From a virus: DNA of 46,187 nucleotides. Within the stretch, counting starts at the first letter, position 1. Each line of letters opens with the position of its first letter. A program made the translations under genes and the position numbers. The notes beneath the pieces are model-generated. The model searched no databases and had not been told where the DNA came from. It saw nothing but the letters and a program-made list of their open reading frames with translations. Shown here piece by piece: positions 9,215 through 16,056 of this stretch. The stretch spans positions 1 through 46,187 of IMG/VR virus record IMGVR_UViG_3300034106_003513. One strand, written 5' to 3'.

Positions 9215-9709
9215 ATGAAGAAGCACAAGTTCTGGCTCCCCCGCGTCCTAAGCACCGTCGCTCTGGTCGCGGGCGTGGCCCTCGTCGCCAGCCTGGTCTC
9301 GGGCTGCGTGACCACTCCCGACGGCACCCGCCGCCCGCCCACGCCGACCGAGCTTGCCGCGATGGACGAGCCGACGTGGCAGGCGTACCTCGGGCGCGTC
9401 GAGTTCATCGCAACCGCGTGCGGGGCCGTCGCAGTCGAGCACGGCATGGACGCGGACAAGGTGCTCGAAGTCGCGCAGGTGCTCACCGCGATCGAAGATC
9501 CCGCGCGCGTGGACCTGTACTCCGTGGCCGTCCGCGCTGGCGTCTCGCCCACGTTGGCGCTGATCTTGACCGTCGAGGCCCAGGCGCTCTTGGACGCGCG
9601 CGGCGGGCTCCCAGGCGGTCCCAGGGGCATCGAGTTCTTGCTGCGCGCTGCCAATGCGTTCGTGCAGGGCGCGGCGATGGCTGAGGTTGCACGCACGGAA
9701 AGGGGGTGA
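9215..9709 (+). CDS. Phage-encoded lipoprotein
   Basis: A 164-residue protein with a classic lipoprotein signal: basic start MKKHK, hydrophobic core (about 10-27) and lipobox LVSGC with the cysteine at residue 31. The mature part is helical and alanine-rich with no catalytic motif seen. GTG 9203 lies in frame four codons upstream and overlaps the previous stop as GTGA, so it may be the true start; ATG 9215 gives the better signal peptide. A lipidated protein implies an outer membrane. It could be an outer-membrane spanin (long for that class) or an exclusion lipoprotein. Confidence 0.65.
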   Translation: MKKHKFWLPRVLSTVALVAGVALVASLVSGCVTTPDGTRRPPTPTELAAMDEPTWQAYLGRVEFIATACGAVAVEHGMDADKVLEVAQVLTAIEDPARVDLYSVAVRAGVSPTLALILTVEAQALLDARGGLPGGPRGIEFLLRAANAFVQGAAMAEVARTERG

Positions 9710-9713
9710 TCGC

Positions 9714-9746
9714 TTGAAGAAAAAGAAGGGCAAGGGCTGCAAGTAG
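9714..9746 (+). CDS. Possible 10-residue lysine-rich peptide
   Basis: TTG 9714 opens a tiny frame (LKKKKGKGCK) ending at TAG 9744-9746. The AAAGGGGG/GGGGTGA stretch just upstream could act as a ribosome site and the frame begins four bases after the lipoprotein stop. Very short Lys/Gly/Cys peptides do occur at the ends of phage operons. The evidence is thin and this may be noncoding. Confidence 0.2.
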   Translation: MKKKKGKGCK

Positions 9747-9770
9747 CCCACCGCACGGGGGATCGCCTGG

Positions 9771-9782
9771 GGGCGTACGCCC
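9771..9782. terminator. Palindrome between converging operons, possible bidirectional terminator
   Basis: GGGCGTACGCCC is a perfect 12-base palindrome in the 41-base gap between the last + gene and the stop of the first - gene (TAA on the minus strand at 9788-9790). Wobble pairs and one C-G pair extend the stem outward. Its place between convergent transcription units suggests a terminator, but there is no T tract on either side. A second stem (GCGCCCC 9800-9806 with GGGGCGC 9820-9826, followed by TTT) lies just inside the minus gene. Confidence 0.35.
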
Positions 9783-9787
9783 TTGGA

Positions 9788-10273
9788 TTAGCCCTCGTTG
9801 CGCCCCGGCTCCTGCGGCTGGGGCGCTTTCGTTTGCGCGGCGAGGGCGGCGCGCGCAGCATCGACAAGCGCTTGATCGACGCACGTCGGCGACTGCTCCA
9901 GTAGCGCCCAATCCGCGAGTGGTAGTAGATCGGTCAGCGCATCTCGCAGCGCCGCGTTCTCGCGCTCAAGCTCGCCAGACTTGACAACCTGCGCCGAAAG
10001 CTCTCGCTCCAACTTGGAAATGCGAGCACTCAATTCGGATCGCTCGTCGCACCAGTTGAGGCTACTGGCCTCAAGCTGGTCGCATGTCTGCTCCCACGTC
10101 AGCGCGTCGGCCTTTGACTGGGCTAGATCGCGCTCAAGCTCGGCCACGCGGGCGCAGAGCCAGTTGAGCGCCTCTCGCTCGCACGGGTGACCTAGGCCTT
10201 CGCCGTCGGCGCACTCGATCGCGCACATGATGAACTCGCGCGCACGCTCCACGGTCATCGGGTCAGTTTCCAC
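9788..10273 (-). CDS. Coiled-coil protein of unknown function
   Basis: A 161-residue protein, last gene of the first accessory block. The start is GTG 10273 (overlapping the upstream stop by 11 bases) or ATG 10258. The middle is a long heptad-like coiled coil (ELERDLAQSKADALTWEQ, SARISKLERELSAQVV, ELERENAALRDALTDLLPLA), resembling the many phage accessory proteins with ELExENAxLRxAL patterns. The N-terminus (MTVERAREFIMCAIECADGE) is a compact helical segment. Nothing points to an enzyme; a partner-binding or host-modulating role is possible. Confidence 0.65.
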   Translation of the reverse strand: METDPMTVERAREFIMCAIECADGEGLGHPCEREALNWLCARVAELERDLAQSKADALTWEQTCDQLEASSLNWCDERSELSARISKLERELSAQVVKSGELERENAALRDALTDLLPLADWALLEQSPTCVDQALVDAARAALAAQTKAPQPQEPGRNEG

Positions 10274-10535
10274 GCGCGCCCCCGATCACGTACCCGCACG
10301 GCACGGTCTTGTAGTCGTCGGGCTCCAGCCGCTCGTACGTGCGCACGTCGCCGCCCGAGTAGATGACGTGCCAGTGCTCAAGCCATGTACTGCCGCGCCC
10401 GTACGTGGGGCGCACGCGCTGAAACACCTGCACGCCAATCACGGTCTGCCCGTCTAGCGTGCGGTGCCGCTCCTTCATGCGCTGGATCACGCGCTCGCGC
10501 TTGGCGGCGGTGGATTCTTGGAGAGTGGAGATCAT
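10263..10535 (-). CDS. Small hypothetical protein
   Basis: A 90-residue protein whose ATG 10535 overlaps the upstream stop as ATGA. It has a basic helical N-terminus (AAKRERVIQRMKERHR) and a beta-rich remainder with aromatic residues (STWLEHWHVIYSGGDVRTYE). I do not recognise the family. Tight coupling to both neighbours supports it being a real gene. Confidence 0.7.
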   Translation of the reverse strand: MISTLQESTAAKRERVIQRMKERHRTLDGQTVIGVQVFQRVRPTYGRGSTWLEHWHVIYSGGDVRTYERLEPDDYKTVPCGYVIGGARGN

Positions 10536-10705
10536 CGGTGCCTCGGTCTGCCGTTGGGGCGCTTAGAGTGGCGGGCGAGCTTGTTGGCGTGGGCGCGGTT
10601 GTGTCGGTGTCGGAGCGGTGTGCCGGGCGGCGCGACGATGCCCATGCGGGAGCGGGAACGTGCCCAAAAGAGGAAGTCGCTGAGGTATTCGATCATCTCG
10701 ACCAT
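10532..10705 (-). CDS. Small basic hypothetical protein
   Basis: A 57-residue frame from ATG 10705 to TGA 10532. It overlaps the upstream gene's stop by 13 bases and the downstream start as ATGA, and GGGGGGAT lies just upstream of its ATG. The N-terminus is hydrophobic and aromatic (MVEMIEYLSDFLFWARSRSR) and the C-terminus is strongly basic with many Arg and His. Coupling at both ends is the main support. The function is unknown; a membrane- or nucleic-acid-associated peptide is possible. Confidence 0.55.
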   Translation of the reverse strand: MVEMIEYLSDFLFWARSRSRMGIVAPPGTPLRHRHNRAHANKLARHSKRPNGRPRHR

Positions 10706-11634
10706 GTGTATCCCCCCGCGATCGGATGCGACTCGGCCAGCTTCCACGCGCTCCCGTTCCAGTCGTACACGAGCACGCGCCCGTCGCCGGTGCAGTTGCG
10801 GATGTCGATGCGCGACCCGCACTTGCGCACGGCGATGTTGCCACCGTTGGCGATGTGGACGCGGCGAAGCTCGATAAAGTCCGGCCCCGTGCGACGCGCC
10901 TCGTTGCGCCCAAAGTCGAACAATTGCACGGGCGAGCGATCAGGGTTGCGCATCTCGACGTAGCCACCGTGCCAGTGCAGCGAGCGGCAGTACTCGACGC
11001 ACACCGCGCCGAAGCTGTCGTAGACCTTGTTCCCCGACACCTTGACCGCGCTCTGCTTGATCGTGCGCACGCGCAGGTCCTCGAACGTCACGTCGGTCAG
11101 CGGCCCCATGTCCTTGATCGAGACCGAGAATCCCGCACGCCCCACGCCTCGCGCCTGGCCACACTCCGAGCACGCCACGCGCCGCAGCATGATCGCTCGC
11201 GGCATGTTCCAGCTCGGGTCCGCGCGGTTGCCAGTGTGACGCGCTTGCAAGCCCTGCGCGCCGCAGTCCTCGAAGAAGCAGTCTTGGTAGGTCAAGCCCG
11301 CATCGCCCGGCGACTCGTAGGCCGCGTGCTCTTTCCACACGCCCGAGACGTGCAGGCGCTCGCGGATGCCCGAGACCTTGTAGCGCCGCACGCCCCACTT
11401 GCTCATCGTGTTCGTGTCCGTGGGCGTCGTGGGCGGCAAGCACTCGATCCGCACGTCACGCATCACGTCGCGCGTGCTCGGCTTGTTGTGGTCGATCACG
11501 GCGGCCCAATAGCCCTGATACGTGACGTGGACCTTCTCGATCACGTTGCCGTGCGTTGGCGTGTTGGGGAGTTGGATCGCACCAGACGGAGCGAGTGGCT
11601 TATGAAGGCGCGGCGGCTTGAAGGTGACGGTCAT
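10693..11634 (-). CDS. Right-handed beta-helix-like protein
   Basis: A 313-residue protein starting at ATG 11634, chosen because AGGAGAACC precedes it and because it overlaps the small upstream frame as ATGA. Short repeated strand-turn units (LTYQDCFFEDCGAQGL, RAIMLRRVACSECGQARG, LTDVTFEDLRVRTIKQSAVK, PDFIELRRVHIANGGNIAV, SRIDIRNCTGDGRVLV) are typical of parallel beta-helix proteins. Phage beta-helix proteins are usually polysaccharide-binding or -cleaving spikes. This one sits in the accessory block on the opposite strand from the virion genes, so its role is uncertain. No signal peptide is seen. Confidence 0.65.
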   Translation of the reverse strand: MTVTFKPPRLHKPLAPSGAIQLPNTPTHGNVIEKVHVTYQGYWAAVIDHNKPSTRDVMRDVRIECLPPTTPTDTNTMSKWGVRRYKVSGIRERLHVSGVWKEHAAYESPGDAGLTYQDCFFEDCGAQGLQARHTGNRADPSWNMPRAIMLRRVACSECGQARGVGRAGFSVSIKDMGPLTDVTFEDLRVRTIKQSAVKVSGNKVYDSFGAVCVEYCRSLHWHGGYVEMRNPDRSPVQLFDFGRNEARRTGPDFIELRRVHIANGGNIAVRKCGSRIDIRNCTGDGRVLVYDWNGSAWKLAESHPIAGGYTWSR

Positions 11635-11738
11635 TGGTTCTCCTGCGGTTGTTGCCCCACGCCAGACGCGGCGGGGGTGGTCAGTTGAGTTCGGTCGTAA
11701 GCGAGCACGCGGCGCTTGTGGCGTTGGCGGGAGTTCAT
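11631..11738 (-). CDS. Small hypothetical peptide, doubly coupled
   Basis: A 35-residue frame (MNSRQRHKRRVLAYDRTQ and on) from ATG 11738 to TGA 11631. Its start overlaps the upstream stop as ATGA and its stop overlaps the start of the beta-helix gene as ATGA, with that gene's ribosome site inside it. The N-terminus is very basic. It may be a functional peptide or a frame kept only to carry ribosomes into the beta-helix gene. Confidence 0.45.
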   Translation of the reverse strand: MNSRQRHKRRVLAYDRTQLTTPAASGVGQQPQENQ

Positions 11739-12121
11739 TTGGCGCACTCCGCATCGAAACGAGCGACGTTCTGCGCCGCGAGCGCGTAGATCGCCTGCAT
11801 GGCGCGCTCCACGATCAGCGCACCGTAGAGACCACAGAAGTGGTTGCGGTAGCTCTCACCGCGCCCGCCAATGTCGAGGTTGATGCACCCGTCCCACTTG
11901 ATCGAGCCTTCCATAAGGATCTCGTCGCGGTCGGCGCTGTCGATGTCTCGCCCGTCGCCCAAGATCGGAACCTTCTTGCCGTCAACCTCTTCCCAGCCAC
12001 CAACGGCGATGACGATGAAGTCCATCCAGTGCTCCGCAGCGGTGTAAAAGATCACGAACTCGGGGTACTCGCCCGGCGCGACGTGCTTGCTCTTGTGCTT
12101 AGACGGTTTCAGTGTGCTCAC
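11735..12121 (-). CDS. Hypothetical protein
   Basis: A 128-residue protein starting at GTG 12121, which overlaps the upstream stop as GTGA. After a basic N-terminus (STLKPSKHKSKH) it is acidic and looks like a compact alpha/beta domain: YPEFVIFYTAAEHWMDFIVI, KVPILGDGRDIDSADRDEIL, GSIKWDGCINLDIGGRGESY. The ending is helical. I do not recognise the family. Confidence 0.7.
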   Translation of the reverse strand: MSTLKPSKHKSKHVAPGEYPEFVIFYTAAEHWMDFIVIAVGGWEEVDGKKVPILGDGRDIDSADRDEILMEGSIKWDGCINLDIGGRGESYRNHFCGLYGALIVERAMQAIYALAAQNVARFDAECAK

Positions 12122-12465
12122 GCCCCACCTCGCGCGCGGATGGCCGAGGCGGCCTCAATGAACGCTTCGGCTTGATTTGTGTGCATCGCAAGCAGCGGTC
12201 GGTTGGAGTAACCACCCGCGCCTTGGTCGCGCGCGCTTCTTTCGCGTTCGTCGATGGCCTGCTGCGCAAGCTCGTCGCACACCTTCGCGCACTGCTCGCG
12301 CTCGTCCGCGATGGCGGCGGCAATGGCGGTCGCTGCAACATCCAGCATTCGCGTGTTCCACGAATACCGACAGCGCGCGGACTCATCCATCGCATCGAAA
12401 AACGCACGCGAGTCTAGGACCTTAGTCGCGATCTCCCTTGCCCTCTCCAAGTCTCGCGGGGTCAT
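12118..12465 (-). CDS. Hypothetical protein
   Basis: A 115-residue, mostly helical, acidic protein starting at ATG 12465 (ATGA overlap with the upstream gene) and ending with a GTGA overlap into the next. The stretch AIAAAIADEREQCAKVCDEL followed by AIDERER resembles a pattern repeated in many phage accessory proteins (AxxxAIxxERExCAxVxDxxA), function unknown. No catalytic residues stand out. Confidence 0.7.
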   Translation of the reverse strand: MTPRDLERAREIATKVLDSRAFFDAMDESARCRYSWNTRMLDVAATAIAAAIADEREQCAKVCDELAQQAIDERERSARDQGAGGYSNRPLLAMHTNQAEAFIEAASAIRARGGA

Positions 12466-12884
12466 TGGGGGCCTCGGGCGTCGCGGTCAATGCGCTCGAT
12501 TTCGGCCACGATCAACGCGGCTGCGCGCACGAGATCGCGGCGTGCGCCCTTTTGCTTCCACGCCGAAAGCTCCCACGGCCAACCGATCGGTGGCAACGCC
12601 GGGGCGTAGTGCGCAAATCGTGCGTAGCAGGCCGCAGCGCGCGCAAGTTCGCCGTTCGCGTGCTCGTCATCGTGCGCCTCGGTCCATCCTTCGACGGACT
12701 TCTGGCGCTCGCGTTCGGCTGCGATCTCGCCCACGACGCCAGCCCGCGCCGCATCCTCGCGCTCGCGGCGGATCAGGGCGGCGATGCTGGACGCGCCACT
12801 GTTGATGTCGTCCGTGTTGGGGAAAGCGTGGCGGAACTGCTTGCGCAAGATTTCGCGCGCCGCCTGCTCGATGCGGTCACTCAT
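12462..12884 (-). CDS. Phage protein with ERERQ..EGWT..HDDEH motif (possible dNTP pyrophosphohydrolase-type domain)
   Basis: A 140-residue protein. ATG 12884 was chosen because it follows GGAGGACCGAGCG and overlaps the upstream stop by eight bases. The central motif IAAERERQKSVEGWTEAHDD, then EHANGELARAAACYARFA, and a later WPWELSAWKQKGARRDLVRA define a family very common in phage early regions. I recall the first motif being annotated as an N-terminal domain of phage dATP/dGTP diphosphohydrolases, but I could not check this. The clustered acidic and His residues (HDDEH) would suit metal binding. Confidence 0.65.
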   Translation of the reverse strand: MSDRIEQAAREILRKQFRHAFPNTDDINSGASSIAALIRREREDAARAGVVGEIAAERERQKSVEGWTEAHDDEHANGELARAAACYARFAHYAPALPPIGWPWELSAWKQKGARRDLVRAAALIVAEIERIDRDARGPQ

Positions 12885-13647
12885 CGCTCGGTCCTCCGTC
12901 GTAGCACTCGCACGCCTCCGGTGGCGTGAACAGGTCACCTTGGGCCGCGTCGCTTTCAAGTAGCGTGCGCCAAGAGAAACGGCGTCCAAGGCCGACGACG
13001 CCACCTGGGCGCAGGTTGGGTTTGGCCGCATCCTCGATGGCGAGCGCGCGTGCTTTGAGGTCGCAGGGGAGAGCGCGGATCTCTCGCACCGTCATCGCGG
13101 GGCAAAAGAAGCAACTCGACTTGCCGGGGACTTCAAGTTCGGATCGCTTGATTGCCGTGACGCAATCCGCGCGGCTCCATCCCCACTCAAGCAGCGGGCA
13201 TCGAAAAACGAAGCGGTCACGGCGAGCTGGAGCGCGATCCGCTCGATGAGATTCGTCCGTGTCAAAGCCGATGAGCTTAACGATATCGCCCTTGGGGAAT
13301 GCGTTGCGGCACCACTTGTCGCTAGGCGCGTGTTTGAACTTCTGACTGCACTTTTTGAAGCCGTAAGCCAGCGACGGTAGCGCTCCAATGCGGTGGCAGT
13401 TCCCTTCAAGCGTTTCCACTTCGCCTTGGTACGTCGCGCGCACCGTCACGAGGTCTGGGAATCCAACCTTGCGGCACCAGTCGCGCACGGCGTCCAAGTG
13501 CTTGTAGGTCTCTGGCCGCTCCCCGCCCGTGTCCGCGAACACGATGGCGTCCGGTCGCTCGCCGCGTTCGTGCAAGCCGACGAGCAGCGCCGTGCTGTTG
13601 ACGCCGCCGCCGTATGCAACCACGGTCGCCGATTGTTCCGCGCTCAT
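12877..13647 (-). CDS. PAPS reductase-like (adenine nucleotide alpha-hydrolase fold) protein
   Basis: A 256-residue protein with an ATGA overlap to the upstream gene. The N-terminal motif AYGGGVNSTALLVG (residues 11-24) is the PP-loop of the phosphoadenylyl-sulphate reductase superfamily, followed by FADTGGERPETYKHL (37-51), which matches the DTGxExPxTYxxL signature. Later cysteines (C100 in KKCSQKFK, C179 and C182 in SSCFFC) suggest a metal or Fe-S site. Phage-encoded members are usually of unknown role; sulphur or nucleotide chemistry, including DNA or RNA modification, is possible. True sulphate reduction is unlikely without partner genes here. Confidence 0.85.
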   Translation of the reverse strand: MSAEQSATVVAYGGGVNSTALLVGLHERGERPDAIVFADTGGERPETYKHLDAVRDWCRKVGFPDLVTVRATYQGEVETLEGNCHRIGALPSLAYGFKKCSQKFKHAPSDKWCRNAFPKGDIVKLIGFDTDESHRADRAPARRDRFVFRCPLLEWGWSRADCVTAIKRSELEVPGKSSCFFCPAMTVREIRALPCDLKARALAIEDAAKPNLRPGGVVGLGRRFSWRTLLESDAAQGDLFTPPEACECYDGGPSDE

Positions 13648-13847
13648 GCTCCCCTCCCGTGTTTCTTCGCGTGCCGTCGCCTTTTATTGATCGAGGCGCG
13701 GGTGAGGCGGTCGTGCGGTTGAATGCCGTAGATGGCGGACACGTAATGCGCCTGCCAGTTGTCGATCGGGTTCGCGGCGGGATTGCGCCGAACGATCGCA
13801 ACTACGCGCTCCATGTGCGCGCTGACCTTGCGGTCTCGCCTGCTCAC
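13644..13847 (-). CDS. Small basic protein
   Basis: A 67-residue protein. GTG 13847 was chosen because it overlaps the upstream stop as GTGA; the end overlaps the PAPS reductase-like start as ATGA. It is rich in Arg and His (MERVVAIVRRNPAANPIDNW, INKRRRHAKKHGRG) and could bind nucleic acid. It contains YVSAIYGIQPHDRL in the middle. The family was not recognised. Confidence 0.6.
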   Translation of the reverse strand: MSRRDRKVSAHMERVVAIVRRNPAANPIDNWQAHYVSAIYGIQPHDRLTRASINKRRRHAKKHGRGA

Positions 13848-14065
13848 GTCGCGCCCCCGTCGGACTGCGTGGGCGGCAAGATGGCGTCCGGTATCGCGAT
13901 GGGCGGCGGCCTCCCTTTCACGAATCGCTCGTCCTGCGCGCGCTGGTACCCGCGTGCTTCGGCGGCGCGAAGGGCGGATGCGATGGCGCGCTGCCGCGAA
14001 TCGATCGTGTGGTTCAGCCACGAAAGACCCTGCGCTTCCTCGTCCGCCCAGTCCCTAGCAGTCAT
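13844..14065 (-). CDS. Small hypothetical protein
   Basis: A 73-residue protein from ATG 14065 with a ribosome site (CAGGAG) upstream. The first half is helical (DWADEEAQGLSWLNHTIDSR, AIASALRAAEARGYQ) and the C-terminus is proline-rich. It overlaps the upstream gene by 11 bases and the downstream gene as GTGA. Function unknown. Confidence 0.65.
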   Translation of the reverse strand: MTARDWADEEAQGLSWLNHTIDSRQRAIASALRAAEARGYQRAQDERFVKGRPPPIAIPDAILPPTQSDGGAT

Positions 14066-14267
14066 TGTGGGGCTCCTGGGCGGCGGCGATGCGCGCGTAG
14101 GCTTCCTCGGACGCAGCCTTGATCCGCGCCCCGTCGCCTTCCGATAGGACTTGGATCATGTAGTACATGTGCTCGATCGCCTCGCGCGCGTCGCCCATGT
14201 GGTCGAGAAGCGGCTCCTCAAGAAGCTGACCGCTCTCGTCGATGCAGTGCTGGTAAGAACCGGCCAT
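14055..14267 (-). CDS. Small acidic hypothetical protein
   Basis: A 70-residue acidic, helical protein (MAGSYQHCIDESGQLLEE and DAREAIEHMYYMIQVLSEGD). The start ATG 14267 shares one base with the upstream stop (TGATG). No recognised domain. It is probably cytoplasmic, and its strongly negative charge would allow a DNA-mimic or partner-binding role, which is speculation. Confidence 0.65.
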   Translation of the reverse strand: MAGSYQHCIDESGQLLEEPLLDHMGDAREAIEHMYYMIQVLSEGDGARIKAASEEAYARIAAAQEPHNDC

Positions 14268-14656
14268 CAGCGCACCTCCTTCGCGGCGGCAATAACGTCC
14301 ATGAGCTTGTCGAGCGGGGTCTTGGGCACGCCAGCGCTCTCACCGAACTCGCGCACGATGTTGAGCACGTCAACCAGCATCGCCCGCAGCCGCTCGACCT
14401 CGGCGCGCAACTTCGCGTTCGCGGCCTGGTGCTCCTTGATCGTCGCGTCGATGATCTCGGCGTGCCCGCCCTTCGCGCCCGGCGGCTGACCGATGATCGC
14501 GCCGCACGCGTCGACCTCTGCCCGCAGCGCATCCCGCTCACCGGCGGCGGCGAGGAGGGCGTCCAGCTCGGCAGGCGTGAGGCGGCACTTGTACCCCATC
14601 TTCGCGGACACGTCGGCGAGAGTCCGCAGCGCGCCCAGGTCCAGTTCGGTGCTCAC
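14267..14656 (-). CDS. Coiled-coil hypothetical protein
   Basis: A 129-residue protein. GTG 14656 was chosen because GGAGATCAA precedes it and it overlaps the upstream stop as GTGA. It has a short N-terminal domain (LGALRTLADVSAKMGYKCRL), a helix-rich middle (LDALLAAAGERDALRAEVDA) and a coiled coil (EHQAANAKLRAEVERLRAML). The design resembles other phage accessory proteins with ELxALLAAAxERDALRAEV patterns. Function unknown. Confidence 0.65.
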   Translation of the reverse strand: MSTELDLGALRTLADVSAKMGYKCRLTPAELDALLAAAGERDALRAEVDACGAIIGQPPGAKGGHAEIIDATIKEHQAANAKLRAEVERLRAMLVDVLNIVREFGESAGVPKTPLDKLMDVIAAAKEVR

Positions 14657-14844
14657 TTGATCTCCTTCCACTTGAACACCGGCGCACCGTCCGCGTCGGG
14701 TGCATACTCGGCGTGACCTTTGAGCACGGCCTCGCGCCGGATCTCTTCGCGGCCTTGGTCCACGGGGGAAAGCGCGACCACGAATAACGTGACCGCGACG
14801 GCCCCGAATGCGGACCAAAACATGGCTTCTGCGTTGTCCTTCAC
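14653..14844 (-). CDS. Small single-span membrane protein
   Basis: A 63-residue protein from GTG 14844 (GTGA overlap). One membrane segment lies at about residues 9-26 (FWSAFGAVAVTLFVVALS), followed by a charged tail with the pattern REEIRREAVLKGHAEY ... GAPVFKWKEI. The HAxY ... FxWK tail is widespread in small phage membrane proteins of unknown function. It would sit in the inner membrane with the tail on one side. Confidence 0.65.
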   Translation of the reverse strand: MKDNAEAMFWSAFGAVAVTLFVVALSPVDQGREEIRREAVLKGHAEYAPDADGAPVFKWKEIK

Positions 14845-15269
14845 TTGATCTTCTCCATTTGCTCGGGGGTGGGGTCGGGCAGGGCGCGGATGTTCGCAGC
14901 GTCGCACTCGTGCGTCGTGATACACGCGCTCACTCGGTTGTCGTACTCGTAGCTGTCGACGCGCTCGTGGCAGCTCATGGTTTCCTGTTCGATCTTGCTC
15001 TGCGCGAGTCGCGCCCTTGCGTTGTCGGCCTCGGCCTCGCACGCCTTCGCCGCCGCCTCCACGCCCGCCCGGTACGCGGCGAGCTTGAGGGCGGTGAGGT
15101 ATTCGGCGCGCTCTTTGACGCGACCCGCGTGGGCGTTCTTGATTCGACGCTCAAGAGCCTCGGGGTCGTGGTTGCCGCAGTAACCGTTGGCCTTGGCGCG
15201 CTTCTGGCACGGATAGCCGGAGTAGCGCCCAAGTGACGTAGCGACCATCGCTTTGCACCGCTCGCTCAC
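14841..15269 (-). CDS. Protein with N-terminal treble-clef-like zinc motif
   Basis: A 142-residue protein starting at GTG 15269 (GTGA overlap). The N-terminus has C5, C21, C31 and H34 in the pattern CKAM ... GYPCQKR ... NGYCGNHDP, resembling small treble-clef zinc domains found in phage and nuclease-associated proteins. It is followed by long helices (EYLTALKLAAYRAGVEAAAK) and a second Cys/His-containing region (MSCHERV, CITTHEC). Nucleic-acid binding is plausible; no nuclease residues are obvious. Confidence 0.65.
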   Translation of the reverse strand: MSERCKAMVATSLGRYSGYPCQKRAKANGYCGNHDPEALERRIKNAHAGRVKERAEYLTALKLAAYRAGVEAAAKACEAEADNARARLAQSKIEQETMSCHERVDSYEYDNRVSACITTHECDAANIRALPDPTPEQMEKIK

Positions 15270-15520
15270 TTGATCTCCTCGCCGCGCTCTAGGGCGCGCA
15301 GTTTGTTGACGCACTCGTTCCACCGCATGAGGGCCGCGTTCTCGGTGAGCGGACCGCACGGATCGCTCTCAGTCATCCGATCTAGCGCCTCATGCGCCTC
15401 GACCGCCGCGTCCACGAGCGAGCGGGCGCGGAGATAGCGCTCGCCCAGCATCTCGCTGACGCCCCAGCCTTGGGCCGCCACGATCTCCACCGCCTCGCGC
15501 AGTTGCATCGGGCTAGCCAC
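15266..15520 (-). CDS. Small helical hypothetical protein
   Basis: An 84-residue protein from GTG 15520 after GGGGAGGCGAGCC; an internal ATG four codons later is an alternative. It is helical and acidic (MQLREAVEIVAAQGWGVSEM, LVDAAVEAHEALDRMTES). It overlaps the upstream gene by eight bases and the downstream one as GTGA. Function unknown. Confidence 0.65.
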   Translation of the reverse strand: MASPMQLREAVEIVAAQGWGVSEMLGERYLRARSLVDAAVEAHEALDRMTESDPCGPLTENAALMRWNECVNKLRALERGEEIK

Positions 15521-15728
15521 GGCTCGCCTCCCCCACTTGCTCCTCGATTCGCTTCTCGCACGCCGCGTAGACCCACTCTGGCAGAGAGCGGTCGGGCGTG
15601 GTTACGATCGTGTCGAGAATTACGACCTCGCCGAATGCGTTCACGTCGGCGACCACCGTGAGCCCGTCAATCGCGATCTCGCGCGTGGTCCACTTGATGC
15701 CCGTGCGCGTGTCGGTGTAGCTACTCAC
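15513..15728 (-). CDS. Small hypothetical protein
   Basis: A 71-residue protein from GTG 15728, preceded by GGAGGCGAGAC. The first two-thirds are beta-rich (TGIKWTTREIAIDGLTVVAD, FGEVVILDTIVTTPDRSL) and the end is a helix (PEWVYAACEKRIEEQV). It overlaps neighbours by eight bases on each side. No family recognised. Confidence 0.65.
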   Translation of the reverse strand: MSSYTDTRTGIKWTTREIAIDGLTVVADVNAFGEVVILDTIVTTPDRSLPEWVYAACEKRIEEQVGEASRG

Positions 15729-16056
15729 GTCTCGCCTCCAGCGCGTCCAGCGCCGCCCATAGCCGCTTACTCGCGGTCTCGATCTCCTTCGCGGTCGGTG
15801 CCGCTCGCCACTCCTTCGCCGCTGCGCACACTTCGAGCATGGCGGGCGCGGCGTTGCGGAGGGCGACGATCAGGTCGGCGGTCGCGTCGTACTCCGCAAG
15901 CTTCGCTTTGGTCAAGCCGGGGATGCGCAACTCGGCGATGATGGTGTCATCGGGATCACCCTCGTGGTCTGTGACGATCGAGTGACCCTCAGACTCCCTC
16001 CACGGCCCCTTCGTCGCCTGCGCTTCGAGCGCCTTCAAGTGTGCGATGTCAGCCAC
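15721..16056 (-). CDS. Ea22-like accessory phage protein
   Basis: A 111-residue protein from GTG 16056, preceded by GGAGGCGAGAC. Residues 5-20 read AHLKALEAQATKGPWRES and a later stretch reads YDATADLIVALRNAAPAMLE. This LKALxxxATxGPW ... ATADLIVALRNAAPAML layout is a very common phage accessory module, often labelled Ea22-like; its function is not known. It is probably cytoplasmic and helical in the second half. Confidence 0.7.
   Translation of the reverse strand: MADIAHLKALEAQATKGPWRESEGHSIVTDHEGDPDDTIIAELRIPGLTKAKLAEYDATADLIVALRNAAPAMLEVCAAAKEWRAAPTAKEIETASKRLWAALDALEARRE

Noticed and set aside
9800-9829. GCGCCCC...GGGGCGC-TTT stem as a terminator for the + strand late block
   Set aside because: The stem lies inside the coding sequence of the minus gene ending at 9788, has a 13-base loop and only three T residues. 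Kept only as a remark.
10726-11688. Plus-strand 320-residue frame opposite the beta-helix gene
   Set aside because: No ribosome site, Arg/Ala/His-rich shadow composition, and the minus-strand gene has repeats, a good ribosome site and coupling.
13644-14021. Extended 125-residue version of the small basic protein
   Set aside because: The extra N-terminus is Arg/His-rich shadow of the gene at 13844-14065. The GTG at 13847 overlaps that gene's stop as GTGA and fits better.
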